A DNA stretch of 64,000 bases from Cristatella mucedo (GCA_009760855.2 WPIO01000006.1:2017001-2081000), one strand, 5' to 3'. Shown: positions 1 to 12,450, counted from the first letter of the stretch. Numbers and translations: made by a program. Notes: generated by a model not told the origin, from the letters alone.

Positions 1-261
1 CCGAAGGTACTAGAAAGAATGGTGACAATATCGATAGCCATAAATTGCCCGCATACTGCAAAAGCAGGGTCGTCGAGAATATTTTTCACCTAGTAAGATC
101 ATTAGGTTTGTGGGCATGTCCGATTTGTTACAAATATTGCTAATTAATGCAAAGCATATGCTCTGGTGAAATTGTCTTGCCCTGAAGTCCATGGAAAATT
201 GAATTATCAGAGATTATTAGTCGATCCTCAAGGTGTGTAGATTTTTCGGGCCAGCACTGTA

Positions 262-400
262 TGCAACTCATTTGTATAGTATGCTAAGAGAGCTTAATCC
301 CTATTCAGGTGCATCACATATGCCATGGGTCTTCAGCCCACGACCTCGGTCGTCAAATAAATTTACCTTGACCTCGGTCAATAAAGGTGACCACCTTAAA
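262..400 (-). repeat. SINE1 copy, diverged (LINE A-like tail)
   Basis: On the minus strand a tRNA-like head (around 330-400, with a repeated GACCGAGGTC motif) runs into a tail at 268-318. That tail is the complement of the AGAGATTAAG / TTCTCT hairpin seen in the copies at 17.4, 17.8 and 28.2 kb. The head is heavily mutated, so the assignment rests mainly on the tail and the motif order. Confidence 0.6.
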
Positions 401-1468
401 AGCTGTGCCGATTTGCAAACTAGAATGCAAATTGGGCTAAAATTTGCTAACTAGAACCAAAATTGGGCCAAGGTCGGCTAGATGTCGAGTTCAATTTCTT
501 TGAGTAGGCTATGAATACTCAAGGCTGAAGTAACTGTGGCTAAAGCAAGGAGTTTCTTGATGTCGTTCCAATGGGTTCAGCCTGGACTTGAGGCGACTCT
601 GGTGATGGAGGTGTAACTATGGTCGAACTTTCGAGAATATCAAGCTCCCGGCTTCCTTTGCTCTAAACACAATATATCCCTTAGGGAAGAACAGCGCAGC
701 TTAACAGATATGGCCGGCAGTTTTACCACATTTACAGTGGCAACATTTACTTTAAGCCAAGCAGCATGCAGCTGAACGTTCAGCGATAAAGCAGGGAAAG
801 TCTGCAACCGGTTCATTTGTAGCGACAAAAAAGGGAGAGGTAAGGTGTGGCTATTTTACCCAATCGTATAGCTGAATTCAAAGTTAATGTAGTGGCCAAT
901 ATTGCCACAGATGACCGGCCAACGGCATAGGAGTAGGGCACGCGATATGAATTTCTAAAAGTAACCTGGCCCAACGAGGGTAAACAATGCCTGAGTGCTA
1001 AAAGGTACTTAAGGCAAACGCAGGTACTACATTTGAAATAAACACTTGGTGTTGCTCCAAATTTTTTAGAAATTCTCCCGAGCATTGAAGCAATGAGAGC
1101 TATCGAAAGCACAAAAAACTATACATAAAATTAACCCAGGATGCCCCTGAAATGCCGACGTAACAATGGTGTAATAGCAGGAACAACATGTAGTAGGAAG
1201 TACATTAAGTTCAGCCTATTTTCATAATATTATTCACGTCTGATATAAAAAATTGCATGGTGCTCCAAAAAAAATAAATCTCTTGAGCACTTTATGCATG
1301 ATGGAAAGGAAGCCTGTCACATGAATAATGATAAAATACATGGAAAATTTCCAAATGTGTAAGAAGATTATTGACACTTCATACTGCTGGGGCACATGCT
1401 GTGAAGGCTGGCTTTTAGCTTCGTTTTAAATTACATCAAGCCATAGGTAATGGTGTCATTCGGTAGCC
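401..1468. other. Unassigned stretch
   Basis: No coding exon, repeat family or structured RNA was recognised. The short open frames here have no recognisable motif and are not flanked by convincing splice sites. Confidence 0.5.
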
Positions 1469-1800
1469 AGTTGCAGGCTTTGAGTACATACGAACTACTA
1501 AGCCCGGTCCTCCTTTCGAAAGTTAGAGGTCATTTACAGGCATAGGGACAAGGTCCGGGTCAGGAAGAACGACAGGAGGTTAGCATTTGAGGGCGATAGC
1601 ATTTCCGATAGCTAGGCTGAAGCAAGTGAATAAAGAGACCTAAAAATAAAGTGACACGGCCTTGCAGACGAAACAATACCTAATGGTGAGCCAGTGCAGG
1701 TCTGTTCGAAGCAGTACATTTTGGCAGTTGTGACGTCAACGACAGACACGCCGAGCTCAGTTGTGAACAAACGCAATCAAGCCTGGGGGAGCATTCGACT
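1469..1800 (-). mobile_element. LINE A relic, C-terminal region
   Basis: The plus strand reads as the complement of the LINE A C-terminal coding region. It aligns in order with the copies at 24.0-24.3 and 46.9-47.2 kb: the segment for the YAPKAWNSLP motif, then LPVKQRI, then the conserved Cys/Arg stretch. It is rich in substitutions and small gaps, so it is an old copy. Confidence 0.65.
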
Positions 1801-2264
1801 TTTCATTTTGGTGAATGCAGAGCAAATGAAACAGCTGGAGGTGCAAGAAAGAAACCACTTAAGCAACTTCAGGCACGGTACAGCTGTCGACATGCATAGG
1901 ACAGTTACCAATATGTCAGATAATCACAAGTGATGTTATTAGTGGATTCAAAAAAGGCAGTCCTGCAGTTTTATAGCATTTGCAAGAAATCCATTCCAGT
2001 AGCATACCGATGGCTTTCCCATACGGTGGCAGCCTGTAGTAGTGCAGAGCAAGTAGGTGGGACAAGCCCATTTTAGGCCTAACTCAGGCTGAGCCGAGTA
2101 TAAGAAGTCTTTATTACAGTGATTGGATGTAAGCACATCGCATGGCAATGGCCAAGGAATACTGAATGGGGTTGACTGCAAGCAGTCGCACTTTCACATG
2201 GAATGCCAACCGGACAAGTTACCCAGGAGTCACCTAAAGGGATGGCAAGCCGTCGGCGATCAAC

Positions 2265-2480
2265 TAGATTCACATCTCTCAATTCTGTGCAGCACCTCGA
2301 TGTCTACATTCAAGCAGGCTGCGGCTGACCTCATCCTGACATTCATATACCAATCAAAGAAGGCAACTAGTCCTCTAGACCCTATTCCCACTGTCATGCT
2401 CCTACGATGCATATATCTGCTGCTGCCATGCATAACTAACATTATAAATGTGCCATTAACTTCAGGTTCTGAGCACTCAC
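2265..2480 (+). mobile_element. LINE A relic, region upstream of the reverse transcriptase core
   Basis: The frame includes MSTFKQAAADL and LLRCIYLLLPCIT. These match the corresponding minus-strand region of the fuller LINE A copy at 25.1-25.4 kb (MSTFKQVTNDL, LLRCIYLLLPCIT). It ends abruptly near 2480. Confidence 0.8.
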
Positions 2481-2689
2481 TGATGGGTCGTCAGGGCTCT
2501 GATTCGTGGACTTCTTTGCCTTGTTCTTCGAGCCATTTGATAGCTTGATGAAATTTAGTGTCAGATCATGCTCAGTTTGTTATATTATCTACTACGATGA
2601 TGATTCATTGAACTTTATCTAAAACCGTAGTAGTCTTTGTCCTTGTCAGCACCTTTTCAATGGCTAAAAGTTTGCATACTCCGGTTACA

Positions 2690-2945
2690 CATTTAACATG
2701 CTTCGGCAGTTTGCACAGGCTAACATTCAAGCCACATTTGAACAAGGCTGCGACTGCTGGCTTCCCGTTAGCAGGCTCTCCTGACTCAAGCCTCGAACCG
2801 ATCCTCTGGAAACTGGGCATTCAGTATGCTCCAAAAGCGCGGAACTCACTCCAGACTGACGTCACGACATCATCCCCCGACTTGACGACATTTGAAATGA
2901 GGCAAAAGCGAATCGTTCCTCACAGCATTTGCTGGGTCCGTCCGA
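2690..2945 (+). mobile_element. LINE A relic, C-terminal end
   Basis: The reading frame ends with YAPKARNSL, then TSSPDLTTFEM. This is a degraded version of the LINE A signature YAPKAWNSLP...TSPDLTTFKRNLKTHLF. The upstream part is too diverged to align by eye. It may belong to the same insertion as 2265-2480 with an internal deletion. Confidence 0.65.
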
Positions 2946-2989
2946 ATTGTCCGTTGCCTGCCTATACCTACTGAGGCTGTTTCTGTTAT

Positions 2990-4714
2990 CGCTAACCGTA
3001 TTGGCATGCTTCCTTTACAGCATTATTTTTATTACTATTATTGTTATTAGTAGGCATTATACCTTAAAACGCTTGCAAGGCGCCCAGAGAGTGACAGGCC
3101 TACGGTTGTCTAGCGACGGTACCTTACAAGCCTGCGTTCGTTCGTTCCCTAATCCCGTCACTCTCGGCTAGTCGTCGCACTAGTGTATGCTTGAAGCAGC
3201 AGCAGCCGTCTGGCCCCTGGCTCATTCACTAGCACAGCTTCTTAATGGGACGGGGAGGCACGCGACCGCTGGGAGAAAGAAAGTGCACATCTATCTAAGC
3301 GCGATCTCTTCTTCCGCGAACAGTCCGGTATGCCATTCAGGCCAAAATCTCTACACAATCTGCTTCCACACTGCCGTAATGCTAGCACGCCGCAAGCAGC
3401 TGTGAAACAGTGCGGACGCTCAGGCGAGCCCGGGCAGGGAATGGCGCGGCCGGCGAGCGAGCGCACTGACCGCGCAACGAGCCAGTCGCCACGAGCAAGT
3501 CGCGCGCGCTGAGAAAACGGCAAGGGGCACGGACAACACAAACAAGGCGGCACAGAAGCACAAAACGAGGAGACCTAAAATACGGGCAACACAAGAACGG
3601 CGGCCACGCAAGGTACGAACTTTGCATCGGGAGGGTGCGCGCAGATGGCCCTACACTCGCGCGCGGCATACTAGTGTCAGCGACATACCAGCGGCAGGCG
3701 AAAACAAACAAAAAGGCATGGGTCGGCTGCCCTGCGCCACCCGGATGAGCTCCGTACCAGCCGCGTTCCGAGGCTACACCGTGCAACCCTCCCACTCATT
3801 GCAGGTCAAGCAGCCACCGAAAGGCTGCTAACCGCACCTAAAATGGCTTGCGCCGCAGCTCTCGCACAACGAGACCAGAGTCGCCCGAGAACTCGGATTC
3901 ATACGGCACCAATGCGCACAATGGAAACGGGCATAAATGCTCAAGCCCGCAAGCCCGAGCGATATGAAAGAAACTCGCGAACCGTTTCGTCGCCAGATGA
4001 AGCTGCATGCGCCTCGGCGGCACTCTGGGATGCTTTGGCCGCCGCTTTCTCCCGCGACATGGCAGACCCCAGCGCCGCACGACCCATTCGGCGGCGTGCC
4101 GGACTTTTTTGATAACCGTACCTCCCGATCGAAGAGAGCGGTGCCAAGAGGGCGCGAATCGCACGGCCGCGATTGCTTACCTAGGCGATCGGCAGTAGCG
4201 AGTGAATCAAGTTTATTGCTCATGGTTAAAATTGCAGCTAGTGGAATGACCCTAATTTTAAAGACTTTTGGCGACCTATACGTTAGGTCTGCGGTCGCGT
4301 ATGAGCGCCGCGTGCGGGAAGTCGACGAGTGCGCCGGTGCGCTCTCCGTCTCGTTAAAGGACCGACTCCTGTTCGAGGGCGGCGTATCCCGTATCCAACC
4401 ATGACGGCTCCACGGAGTCTGCTCCCTACAATCAAAGATTGCGCTTTTTTTCGTTTTCTGACATGCACTTGATTGATTCGCTTTTGCTTCATTGATTTGC
4501 CACGTTGCTGCTGCTGGTACGGCGGGTATTGAGCTCTGCTGCTCCGCGGCCGCATTTTTTTGTCGCCGCTACGGGCTCTTCTGCGTCCTATTTAAATCTC
4601 ACGAAAGAGGCTTTCTATCGCCGCAGCAGAGCTAGAAGACCTATGGTAAATTAAATTGCTATTCATGCATCCGTCTGCGGATAGATTTTTTTATCTTCGA
4701 ACAGCAGAGCCGAC

Positions 4715-4720
<6 letters not shown>
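2990..4720. other. GC- and CpG-rich unassigned stretch
   Basis: The section from about 3380 to 4200 is visibly CpG-rich, and six-frame translation gives several overlapping open frames up to 155 codons on both strands. Such overlap is expected from GC-rich DNA with few stop codons, and none shows a known domain. It could be a CpG island or promoter of a gene outside view, but no exon is identifiable. 4560-4720 is also unassigned. Confidence 0.4.
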
Positions 4721-4722
<2 letters not shown>

Positions 4723-4746
<24 letters not shown>

Positions 4747-4917
4747 CACTTGATAAAGCACCCTCAGAGAACTCAAATCTTTTTCTAGGCGCTTTAAATT
4801 TGCTGCAAAGGAAGCATGATTGAATGGTTAGTAGTAGCATGCTCAAGAAACAACATAAATAACACGGTTAGCGGCGACATGGACCGGGTCAGTATGCAAC
4901 AGTGGTTAGTAGCAACA
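4723..4917 (-). mobile_element. LINE A 3' end (first part, split by LINE B)
   Basis: Begins on the plus strand with (AAT)n, then the complement of the LINE A double hairpin, then the 3' untranslated region with the AACATG/GGTCAGCATG motifs. The element is interrupted at 4918 by a LINE B fragment and resumes at about 5197. Confidence 0.85.
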
Positions 4918-5196
4918 TGTATCTCCGTCAGTAACTCCAAAAAGTCATAAAGACCATGTGGGTGTTACGCAGGAGATTTTTGTATAGCGCACTCACAGCC
5001 TAAGCTGCTTTCGGTACGCATTCGGTAGCCAACAGACTTCGTCTCACGCAACAAAGAGAAAGTGGGAAGCATAGCAGAGTCAGGAGAGCAGTTGAGGTAG
5101 TGAGTAGCATAGAAGTAGCAGTTCAGGACCGCTGAAAAAGATGTGCCATAGTCGGCAGTTGGAGAGTAGATGTCGTTGCGTAAGAAGTGTACGGTG
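4918..5196 (-). mobile_element. LINE B 3' fragment nested in LINE A
   Basis: The complement of the LINE B 3' end: the frame on the minus strand contains SPTADYGTSFSAV and LLRETKSVGYRMRTESSLGC, followed by the GGAGTTACTGACGGAGATA tail. It is a 5'-truncated copy sitting inside LINE A. LINE A sequence is continuous when it is removed (AACATG on the left, then GTGTAAGCAGGC on the right). Confidence 0.85.
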
Positions 5197-5695
5197 TAAG
5201 CAGGCATAAGCACATAAAGGACGAATCACAGGGATCCACTAAATGCTGTCATATAAAAACAGGTCGTTTCTTAATTTCTTTTTAAATGTAGTCAAGTCAG
5301 GAGAGGTCGCGACGGAAGTCGGGAGTGAGCTCCAGGCTGTTGGAGCATGCGAACTAAATGCACGGTCTCTAAAGGATTTTAGGTTTGTACGAGGTATTGG
5401 TGAACTGTTGGATTCCGAAAACCGGGTGGTACTATGCTTGGCCTGGTGGGGGAGTAAATCTGATAGACAGGCTGGAGCCAAAGAATGACGGGACCTAAAA
5501 GTGACAAAACCTTGAATTCGATCTGTTGCTTGACTAAGAGCCGGTGTAGGTCTTCGAGAAGTGGTGTGATGTGGCAACTGCGACGCTCACGACAGACAGG
5601 CCTAGCTGCAGAGTTTTGCACCAGATATAAGCTCCTGACTGCACAGGCTGGTAGACCGGCAAGCAGTGAGTTACAGAAGTAAACTAAAACCAGTT
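5197..5695 (-). mobile_element. LINE A C-terminal coding part (continuation)
   Basis: Reads on the minus strand as the LINE A C-terminal region with NSLLAGLPACAV, LPVKQ-like and HAPTAWSSLPTSV motifs. It is broken by frameshifts, so the frame has to be followed across two registers. It joins the 3' part at 4723-4917 once the LINE B insertion is removed. Confidence 0.85.
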
Positions 5696-7284
5696 CGCAC
5701 GAGCCGAACGGAGCAAATTGATCGTCTGTGTCAGACTTGTAGGCCGTCGGAGGCTTCGACTGACAAACTTTTCGAATCCAGCAGGATCCCACAGGCGTTA
5801 AGTCGTAATCGTGTGACATAGTGCATGGCATGCGATTCGGAAATGTCCTGTCTGCCCGGTACGCCCGGGACGGAGCCGGACCACGGAGACTTGATGGATT
5901 TGGTTAGTGCACAGGTCCTTTCACCTAGAGTGCCGTGGTACTATAGCAACTATTGGGAGGAGGTGGTATCACGATCTGTTCGTGAGAATGTGTCACGATT
6001 GCTTGCCGTGCATGTCCTTTACCGGAGCCATCTCGGCTATGCAACTGGCACTGCTGCTGAACCTCTCTTCCTCTGCGTTAGCATGTCAATCGAGCACTGC
6101 TTGAAGTGTGAAGTGCACAACGCTTGTGGCAGAAGTGCTTTGGGCCCTAGGTTTAGAGCGTCTGCTTGTGAACCTCGAGCTCTTTGAGAAGAAAGGGAGT
6201 GTGAATAAATCGACGAACGACGGCATTTTTGCTGCATGCACATTCTTCCTCTTAAGCTTTGCCTTCCTCGACAGTCAAATGCTGCCGGCAGCACAGCTCG
6301 ATCTGTAGTTGCTGCAGCATAAAGGATGGTAGGTTTTTTCCGTTCTTTCGTGTTTTCTTCATATCCTGCTTCTCAGACGTAAGCGATAACGATCTGGTCG
6401 CCCATGATGCCTCACATGACCGTAGGGCCACAGCATATCTGCCTGATAGATACTGTATCTTTCTGAGATGCAGCTTGCAAGCAGCAGCTGCCATACTTCC
6501 TGCACAGGTAGTTGGCGTCTGGCCAAAGCTGACTGCCCGCTGGCTCGTTGACAAGTTCTTTGTATGGGCGTGCTCGAGCAAGCCCCGGAAGCTGGAGCCA
6601 AGGCTGAATCACGTGACAGGCAGCCAAGTAAGTCCGGATGTAGCACTCTCTAACCAACCGCAGAAACCAAACGCCGGTCACATCTCTTTTGCATAACTCA
6701 CTGCAGGATCATGTGACTTCCGTGAACCCACCTACCAAATATTATGTCGAGCGAATCGCATCGAGCCTCGACTAGAGAGAATTTCGATAAAGCTTTTTAT
6801 GGCTTTCTATAATTCGCCCTATACGGTGTGCCTTTTATATATCAATAGAACGCCCTAACCATAGTATGCGTCGTTAGAACCCGATTTTTGCACATAGGAC
6901 AAAAATGGCTGCTCCCAACTTGATACAGAATCTTTTATAAAGCTGGGTTCATGGGTCAGGTCATGATTACTGGATGCATAACAAGGGAACTGCATTAAAT
7001 TTGTTAGAGCTTTAGAAAAATGAGTGAATTGTACAAATAAGTTTAATCCCTATGTTAGGGTACCCCGATTTGTCATACTTAGCATTACAGCCTATTTAGG
7101 CTTCCTGGCATGTACTGGTTGGTATAACCAATCAGTGAGAGGCATTCTTACCGACTGAAACTATCGCAGGGACCCTGTTGTGGCTGTCTAGTGGTCTGTT
7201 CAGCGGCAAGGACGTGCACTTTTCATATAAAGGTCTGGGGGATTCCTAATTGATTGCTGCCGTGGTCTGCTACCGTTGGCGTTA
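5696..7284. other. Unassigned stretch with unrecognised open frames
   Basis: Open frames of 120 codons (5825-6187, +) and 145 codons (6259-6696, +) overlap frames on the opposite strand. None contains a motif I recognise and no flanking splice pattern supports them. 6740-7270 is AT-richer and featureless to me. Confidence 0.4.
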
Positions 7285-7352
7285 GTGCATGTGCCTGTGC
7301 CTGTGCCTGTACCTGTGCCTGTGCCTGTGCCTGTACCTGTGCCTGTGCCTGC
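7285..7352. repeat. TGTGCC hexamer minisatellite
   Basis: About eleven tandem hexamers TGTGCC, with TGTACC variants at regular intervals. It reads as alternating Val-Pro in one frame and Cys-Ala in another, but there is no gene context. Confidence 0.9.
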
Positions 7353-7734
7353 ATCGAGGCAGTTTCTGCCAATCTTCCCTCTGCCACTCGTAGACGTTCT
7401 TCGTGCTTCTTTGCCATTACTCTGTCCGATGACGGCAAGGACTAGCACGGCTACAAGCCTTGTTTTTGAAGGTCGAGGACATTATTTCAAAAGTCCCTAA
7501 AGTGCATTTGTGACAGTATATACCGCGCATGCACGCACACACGAATGCGTACGACGGTAAAATAGTCGACTAGCAGGGGGTGAAAAGCAAGCCCATTTCC
7601 TCAGGCTTCTCGATGGCAGAAGCCGTGGTCGCCGGGATGGATAGAAAAACATACAGAAGAAAGTTGCACGTTAAATTCTAGGCACCTTTCCTTATTTTGA
7701 CATGTATTCGATGCCTTTACAACCACATCATCCT

Positions 7735-8870
7735 CCAGTCTAAGAGGACTGCTAGATCTCTAGATCATGTACCCACTGCTATCCTTCTGTGATGCACAGA
7801 CCTGCTGCTGCCATGCACAATTACTATTATAACTGTGTCTTCAGCTCCGAGTCTTGTCCTGCACCTTTTCTAAAAGGCTGCTGTTTGGTCACTCATTAAG
7901 AAGCCTACACGGAAGACCAAGAAGCAACTTCTGCCCATTCTTTCTACTCCCAGCAACAGTCATCCGAGAAGCCTCTAAAGTGTCAAGGGGCCACTCCAAG
8001 GCTCCGTGCTTGGTCCACTTCTTTTCACAATTTCTACTCCCCTCTCTTGCCGATGCAATCGCCAAGCACAATCTTGACTTTCATTCCAAAGCCGATATCA
8101 CTGCAGCCGTATGCTTTGATCCCTCCCATCCTTCCAGCAAGTCAAACTTACTCAACTTCTTTTCTGGATGTACAGCTGAGAGTAGCTCTTGGATGGCAGT
8201 AAACTTTCTGAAATTGAATGACGATAGAACCACCGTGGCAATAGTGTTGTTACTCACATCGGAAAAACTATCTCTCAAAATGGGTATTACCGGCAAATCA
8301 GCTTCACAGTCAATACTGCCTACTTTCAGCTATTTAAAGTGGCAAAATTTGGCCCTTTTTAAAAAGGAATACCACAACTAATTTAATCAATGCATTTGTA
8401 GCATCTCATCTCGACTTCTGTATTGCACTACTTGCAGGTCTTACAGCCTATAAACTAGGGCACTTATAGTTGGTGCAAAACTCCACAGCCAGGCTTGCCT
8501 GTCGTGAGCTTCGTAGCTGCCAAATTCTACACATTATAGCACTTCTCACCAACCTGCGCTGTCTTCCCATCATGTAGCACATGGCTTTTAAGGATTTGTC
8601 ACTAACTTGTATGTCCCTTCTTTCACTTGCTCCAGACTACTTAACCGAGTTACTTCTCAATCAGGCTAGGCATCTTACACCTGTTTTTCTGACTAAAGTC
8701 GTTCAGCTGTGCCTCAAACTAATCTCAAATCCACCGGAGACCGCACCATTAGTTTGTATGCTCCCGAAGCCGGGAACTCGCTCCCAACTGACCTCATCAC
8801 ATTCACTGACTTGGCCACAATTAAAACGAAGCTAAAAACAAACCTTATCCTCATAGCATGGGCTGCGAGG
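7735..8870 (+). mobile_element. LINE A, long degraded copy
   Basis: Starts near the segment shared with 2.3 and 25.3 kb (CTGCTGCCATGCA). It continues through LPSLADAIAKHNLDF, CFDPSHPSSKSN and WMAVNFLKLNDDRT, and reaches the C-terminal YAPEAGNSLPTDL and KTKLKTNL near 8860. Many stops and frame changes are present. It lacks the 3' untranslated tail and is directly followed by LINE B. Confidence 0.8.
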
Positions 8871-8887
8871 CTAGTTAATAAATATCA

Positions 8888-9465
8888 GAGGCTGGGCCAC
8901 GCGTCTCTTTTGCTGAAGCTGCTGTGATGGCTCCCGGTTGATCCACGGATACAGAGAGAAGTTCTTATACTGACCTCTAAGGCTTTCCAAGACTTGGCTT
9001 CTTCATATCTTGCTGAGCTGCTAAATCGGTTTTAGCCTCCGAAGTATCCTCTGTATCCACCCTTTCAGTCTTCTATGGGCGAAAAATGGGCTGTTCCATT
9101 CTTACGCTGTAAAGACCGTTGACGACAGGAGCTTTTGCTCTTCAGGTGCTAGATTGTGGAACTCGCTTCCGAAACTAGTACGTAACATCTGCTCTCCTGC
9201 TGCCGACTTGTTACATCCTTTACTGATGCCCCGGGCTGCTAATTTCACGCTACTTACTTTTTCGACTGCCCTTCTCACTCAGCTATGCTGCTGGCTTTCT
9301 CTTTATCTAGTGAAGTGAAGTCAGTCGGCTACGGCCTGCATACCGAATGCCGCTTAAGCCAAGAGTTCGCTATAGAAAAGTCTTCTGCATAATAACCATT
9401 TAGAATCTAAAGCTTCTTGGAGTTACATACAGAGATATATTACATTTGCTGGGCTCATGGGAGTG
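8888..9465 (+). mobile_element. LINE B copy, diverged
   Basis: Shows the LINE B order of sequence: WLPVEQ-like region, ASYLAELL-like region, GCTCTTCAGGTGCTAGATTGTGG, then the tail GGAGTTACATACAGAG and ATATTACATTT. It is more diverged than the neighbour at 9.5-10.0 kb. Confidence 0.75.
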
Positions 9466-9499
9466 GTCATTAGCTTGCTTACGGTTACTGACACTTTGC

Positions 9500-9995
9500 A
9501 TATAGAGCAAAGTTCTTACTTACGCTGACCTACAAGGAACGCCACGGTTTGGCTCCTTCAAACCTAACTGAAGTGCTGCACCATTTTAAGCCTCCTCGTG
9601 CCCTCAGGTTCTGTATGGACGATAAATTAGCTGTTCTATTCCTCAGCTTAAAGACCATTGGTGACAGAAGCTTTTTCTCTGCCGGTCCTATACAGTGGAG
9701 TTCGCTTCCACGATTCTCCTTCTCACGACAACTATTCTCCTGCTGCCGACTATGGCACATCCTTTTCAGCGGTCCTGAGCTGCTACTTCTATGCTACTCA
9801 CTACCTCAACTGCTCTCCTGACTCTGCTATGCTTCCCACTTTCTCTTTGTTGCGTGAGACGAAGTCTGTTGGCTACCGAATGCGTACCGAAAGCCGCTTA
9901 GGCTGTGAGTGCGCTATGCAAAACTCTCCTGCGTAACCCCCACATGGTCTTTATGACTTTGTGGAGTTACAGACGGAGATACATTACGTTACATT
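9500..9995 (+). mobile_element. LINE B 3' half, well preserved
   Basis: The coding end includes APSNLTEVLHHFKPPRALRF and FSAGPIQWSSLP. Then comes the conserved segment encoding TSFSAVLSCYFYATHYLNC and LLRETKSVGYRMRTESRLGC, then GGAGTTACAGACGGAGATAC and (ATTAC)n. It is near-identical to 38.2-38.58 kb over the last 250 bases, so the family was active fairly recently. Confidence 0.88.
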
Positions 9996-10200
9996 ACATT
10001 ACCTCAACTGCCCTACTGACTCTGCTATACTTCCCACTTTCGCTTTGCTGTGTGAGATGTAGTCTGCTGGTTACCTAATGCGTACCGAAAGCCACTTAGG
10101 CTATGAGTGCGGTATACAAAACTTTCATGCGTAAAACCCACATAGTCTTTGTGGCTTTGTGGAATTACAGACGGAGATAAATTACATTACATTACATTAT
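9996..10200 (+). mobile_element. LINE B 3' terminal fragment
   Basis: A second copy of the last 200 bases of LINE B starts directly after the (ATTAC)n of the previous copy and ends in its own ACATT array. This gives a head-to-tail pair. A 5'-truncated insertion into the ACATT tail of the first copy would explain it. Confidence 0.8.
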
Positions 10201-10234
10201 ACGTGCACAAACCATGACAGGTATCCGTTACAGC

Positions 10235-10335
10235 TAGTGAAGTGTCTAGAAAAACATTTCGTTCTCTGAGAGTACTATAATAATGTATACTATTATTAAT
10301 ATTACTATTATTATTATTATTATTATTATTATATT
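10235..10335 (+). repeat. LINE A 3' tail, diverged
   Basis: TCTAGAAAAACATTTCG then TTCTCTGAGAG, then ACTATAATAATG and a long (ATT)n, follows the pattern of the LINE A terminal hairpin and tail. Confidence 0.55.
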
Positions 10336-11164
10336 CAACAGGCTCGAAACCAGACCGGAGCACTGGTCGAGTATCTCCTAAGCGGACGAGCGGATCTTGG
10401 AGCCATGTAGTCGCTCCTCACATCCGGCGGGCGTCCTTGACAACCCCGAGAAGGTACGGAATTGAAAAAGCGTCTTTCGGTGGCGTTTACCCCCCCAGCG
10501 CGACTACTATATTCGATGGTATGCAAGCCGAATAATAGTAAGTTATTATTTTCGTTACCCTTAAGGTACGATCTAAATTTTCTCTGGTTGAAATGCTTGC
10601 TATATGCAGTACTTAAGGCTCTTTCGACCTGTACCTGAAGCCGCCCTCTTGTTAGAGGACGCAGGTCGACAGAGCTCGTGCCAGCAAGCGCGTAGGCAGG
10701 CGCACGCTCTGACATTAAAATTGATCGCCCTTTTCAAATGAAAGCATTGGAACTGACATTTATCGCTGCTTTAGGATTAGGCAGTCAGATGGGAGAGGGG
10801 TCATACTACGCACGACTCAGGCGCTCGCCCCTCTGCAATGGACTAATCCTCTTTGGGAGCCGTACGCTTACGAGCTTAAGCAGCTTTAAAATTAAGCATG
10901 CAGCAGAATGCCAAAGTCTCGACTTCACGCGAATTCACGCTGATAAATGCATAGGCACCCAGCGACCTCGACGGCGTTTAACAATGGCTAAACGCTGCAA
11001 AAGTGAGGGGTGGTCATCGGAGGCACTGGGGCATGGCTATTTTACTTATTTTGACAGGATCGCATTAAAGAGGGAAGATCAGTTGACTTGATAGAAGTGG
11101 CGAGGACTTGAGCAAGAGCAAGCTCGATCAGCAACATCAAGCAGAGCAAAGCTGGCTCCTGTTA
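10336..11164. other. Unassigned stretch
   Basis: Two open frames, 126 codons (10335-10715, -) and 117 codons (10738-11091, +), show no recognisable domain or splice context. No repeat family seen elsewhere in the window matches. Confidence 0.4.
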
Positions 11165-12256
11165 ATTATAATATTACATTTGTATAACACCCTAAGAGCA
11201 ATTGGTCTCTTTGCAGGCACTTTACATATGCTTTATAGGAAGCATGGTCGAATTATTAGTTGCAGCATGCTCAATGACAACAAGTGTAATATGGTTAGAG
11301 TTGACATACACAGGATAAACATGCAAATATGGTTAGTGGCAGCATGCACAGTGTCAGCACAGAAGCGTGCAAAGGACGAATCACATGGACCTACTAAACG
11401 CTGTGATGAATAGGCGTGTTTTAGCTTCCTTTTAAATTTCACCAAGTCAGGGAATGTCGTGACACCAGTCACAAGTGAGTTTTAGGCTTTGGGAGCACAC
11501 GAACTGAAGGTGTGGTCTCCAAAGGATTTGAGGTTGCGACGAGCTGTGGGTAAGTGATTAGATTCCGAAAAGTAGGTGGTACGATGCATAGCCTGGTTGG
11601 TAGTAGATATGATAGGTAGGTTTGAGCCAAAGACTGAAGGGACCTAAAAGTGAGTGACAAAACCTTATAGTCGATGCACTGACTCCGATGCACTGACTCC
11701 GAGCTAGTGGAAGTCGGATAGAAGTGGTGTGCTGTGGCAACTGCTACGCTCACTACAGGCAAGCCTAGCTGCAGAGTTTTGCATCATCCATAAGTGCATA
11801 ATTGCACAAGCCGGTATACTAGCATAGCAATCAGTGAGTTACAGATGTCAAGACGGGATGTCGCAAATGCACAGATCAATTTAAATATATTATCATCGCC
11901 TCAGCAAGCCCGAATTTTAGCAGTGTCGTGGAGTTCAAATAGGCAGACTTTACTGAGGAGCTGATATGGTCGTCCAATGAAAGGTCACTTTGGAAAAACA
12001 CGCCTAGATTTCACGTAGATGCAACATGAGATATGGTGGCAGAGCAAATTTTGAGCTTTAAGTTTTTCAATTTTTAAATTACACCTCGTTTGCCCACAGC
12101 TAGCAAGTCGACTTTATCGTCATTCTGTATATAAGTTTGCTGCCATTCGCGTGCAGATGTCTCTAATACACGTGATGCTAGGGAATGCTGAGAGAATTCG
12201 ACGTGCTGGTAGCCTGGGGGGGATCAAAGCAAAGGTACAACTGGTTGTCATCGACA
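11165..12256 (-). mobile_element. LINE A, antisense copy (3' part)
   Basis: On the minus strand the 3' tail lies at 11165-11230. The 3' untranslated region with AACATG-type motifs follows, then the C-terminal coding region (LARLTYLSYLL-type frames near 11560-11760). The copy continues to the CAAAGGTACAACTGG segment just downstream of the catalytic motif. It is broken by stops throughout. Confidence 0.8.
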
Positions 12257-12450
12257 CGCTGAATGCATGCTGCCGCTAACCACGTGTGCATGCTGACCCT
12301 GTGCATATCATCTATAGCCATGTTATGCTTTTGTCATTGAGCATGCTACCACTAACCATTCGACCATGCTTCCTCTGCAGCCTATGTAAATTGCCTAGAT
12401 GGCGCTCAAGTTCTCTGAGGGTGATATAACAAATGTATTATTAAAATTAT
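12257..12450 (+). mobile_element. LINE A 3' tail inserted in opposite orientation
   Basis: A sense-orientation LINE A 3' untranslated region (CATGCTGACCCTGTGCAT, then CCATGCTTCCTCTGCAG, then the terminal hairpin and ATTATTA). It interrupts the antisense LINE A, whose sequence is continuous between about 12256 and 12450 when compared with 24.68-24.75 kb. Confidence 0.75.

Noticed and set aside
3828-4404. Overlapping frames of 131 and 155 codons on opposite strands
   Set aside because: GC-rich DNA with few stops gives long frames by chance. No motif, no codon bias that I can judge and no splice support.
7276-7500. Val-Pro repeat protein
   Set aside because: Frame produced by the TGTGCC minisatellite, with no gene structure around it.
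10335-11091. Possible ribosomal RNA-like segment
   Set aside because: Some GC-rich words looked familiar, but no conserved rRNA core sequence could be found.
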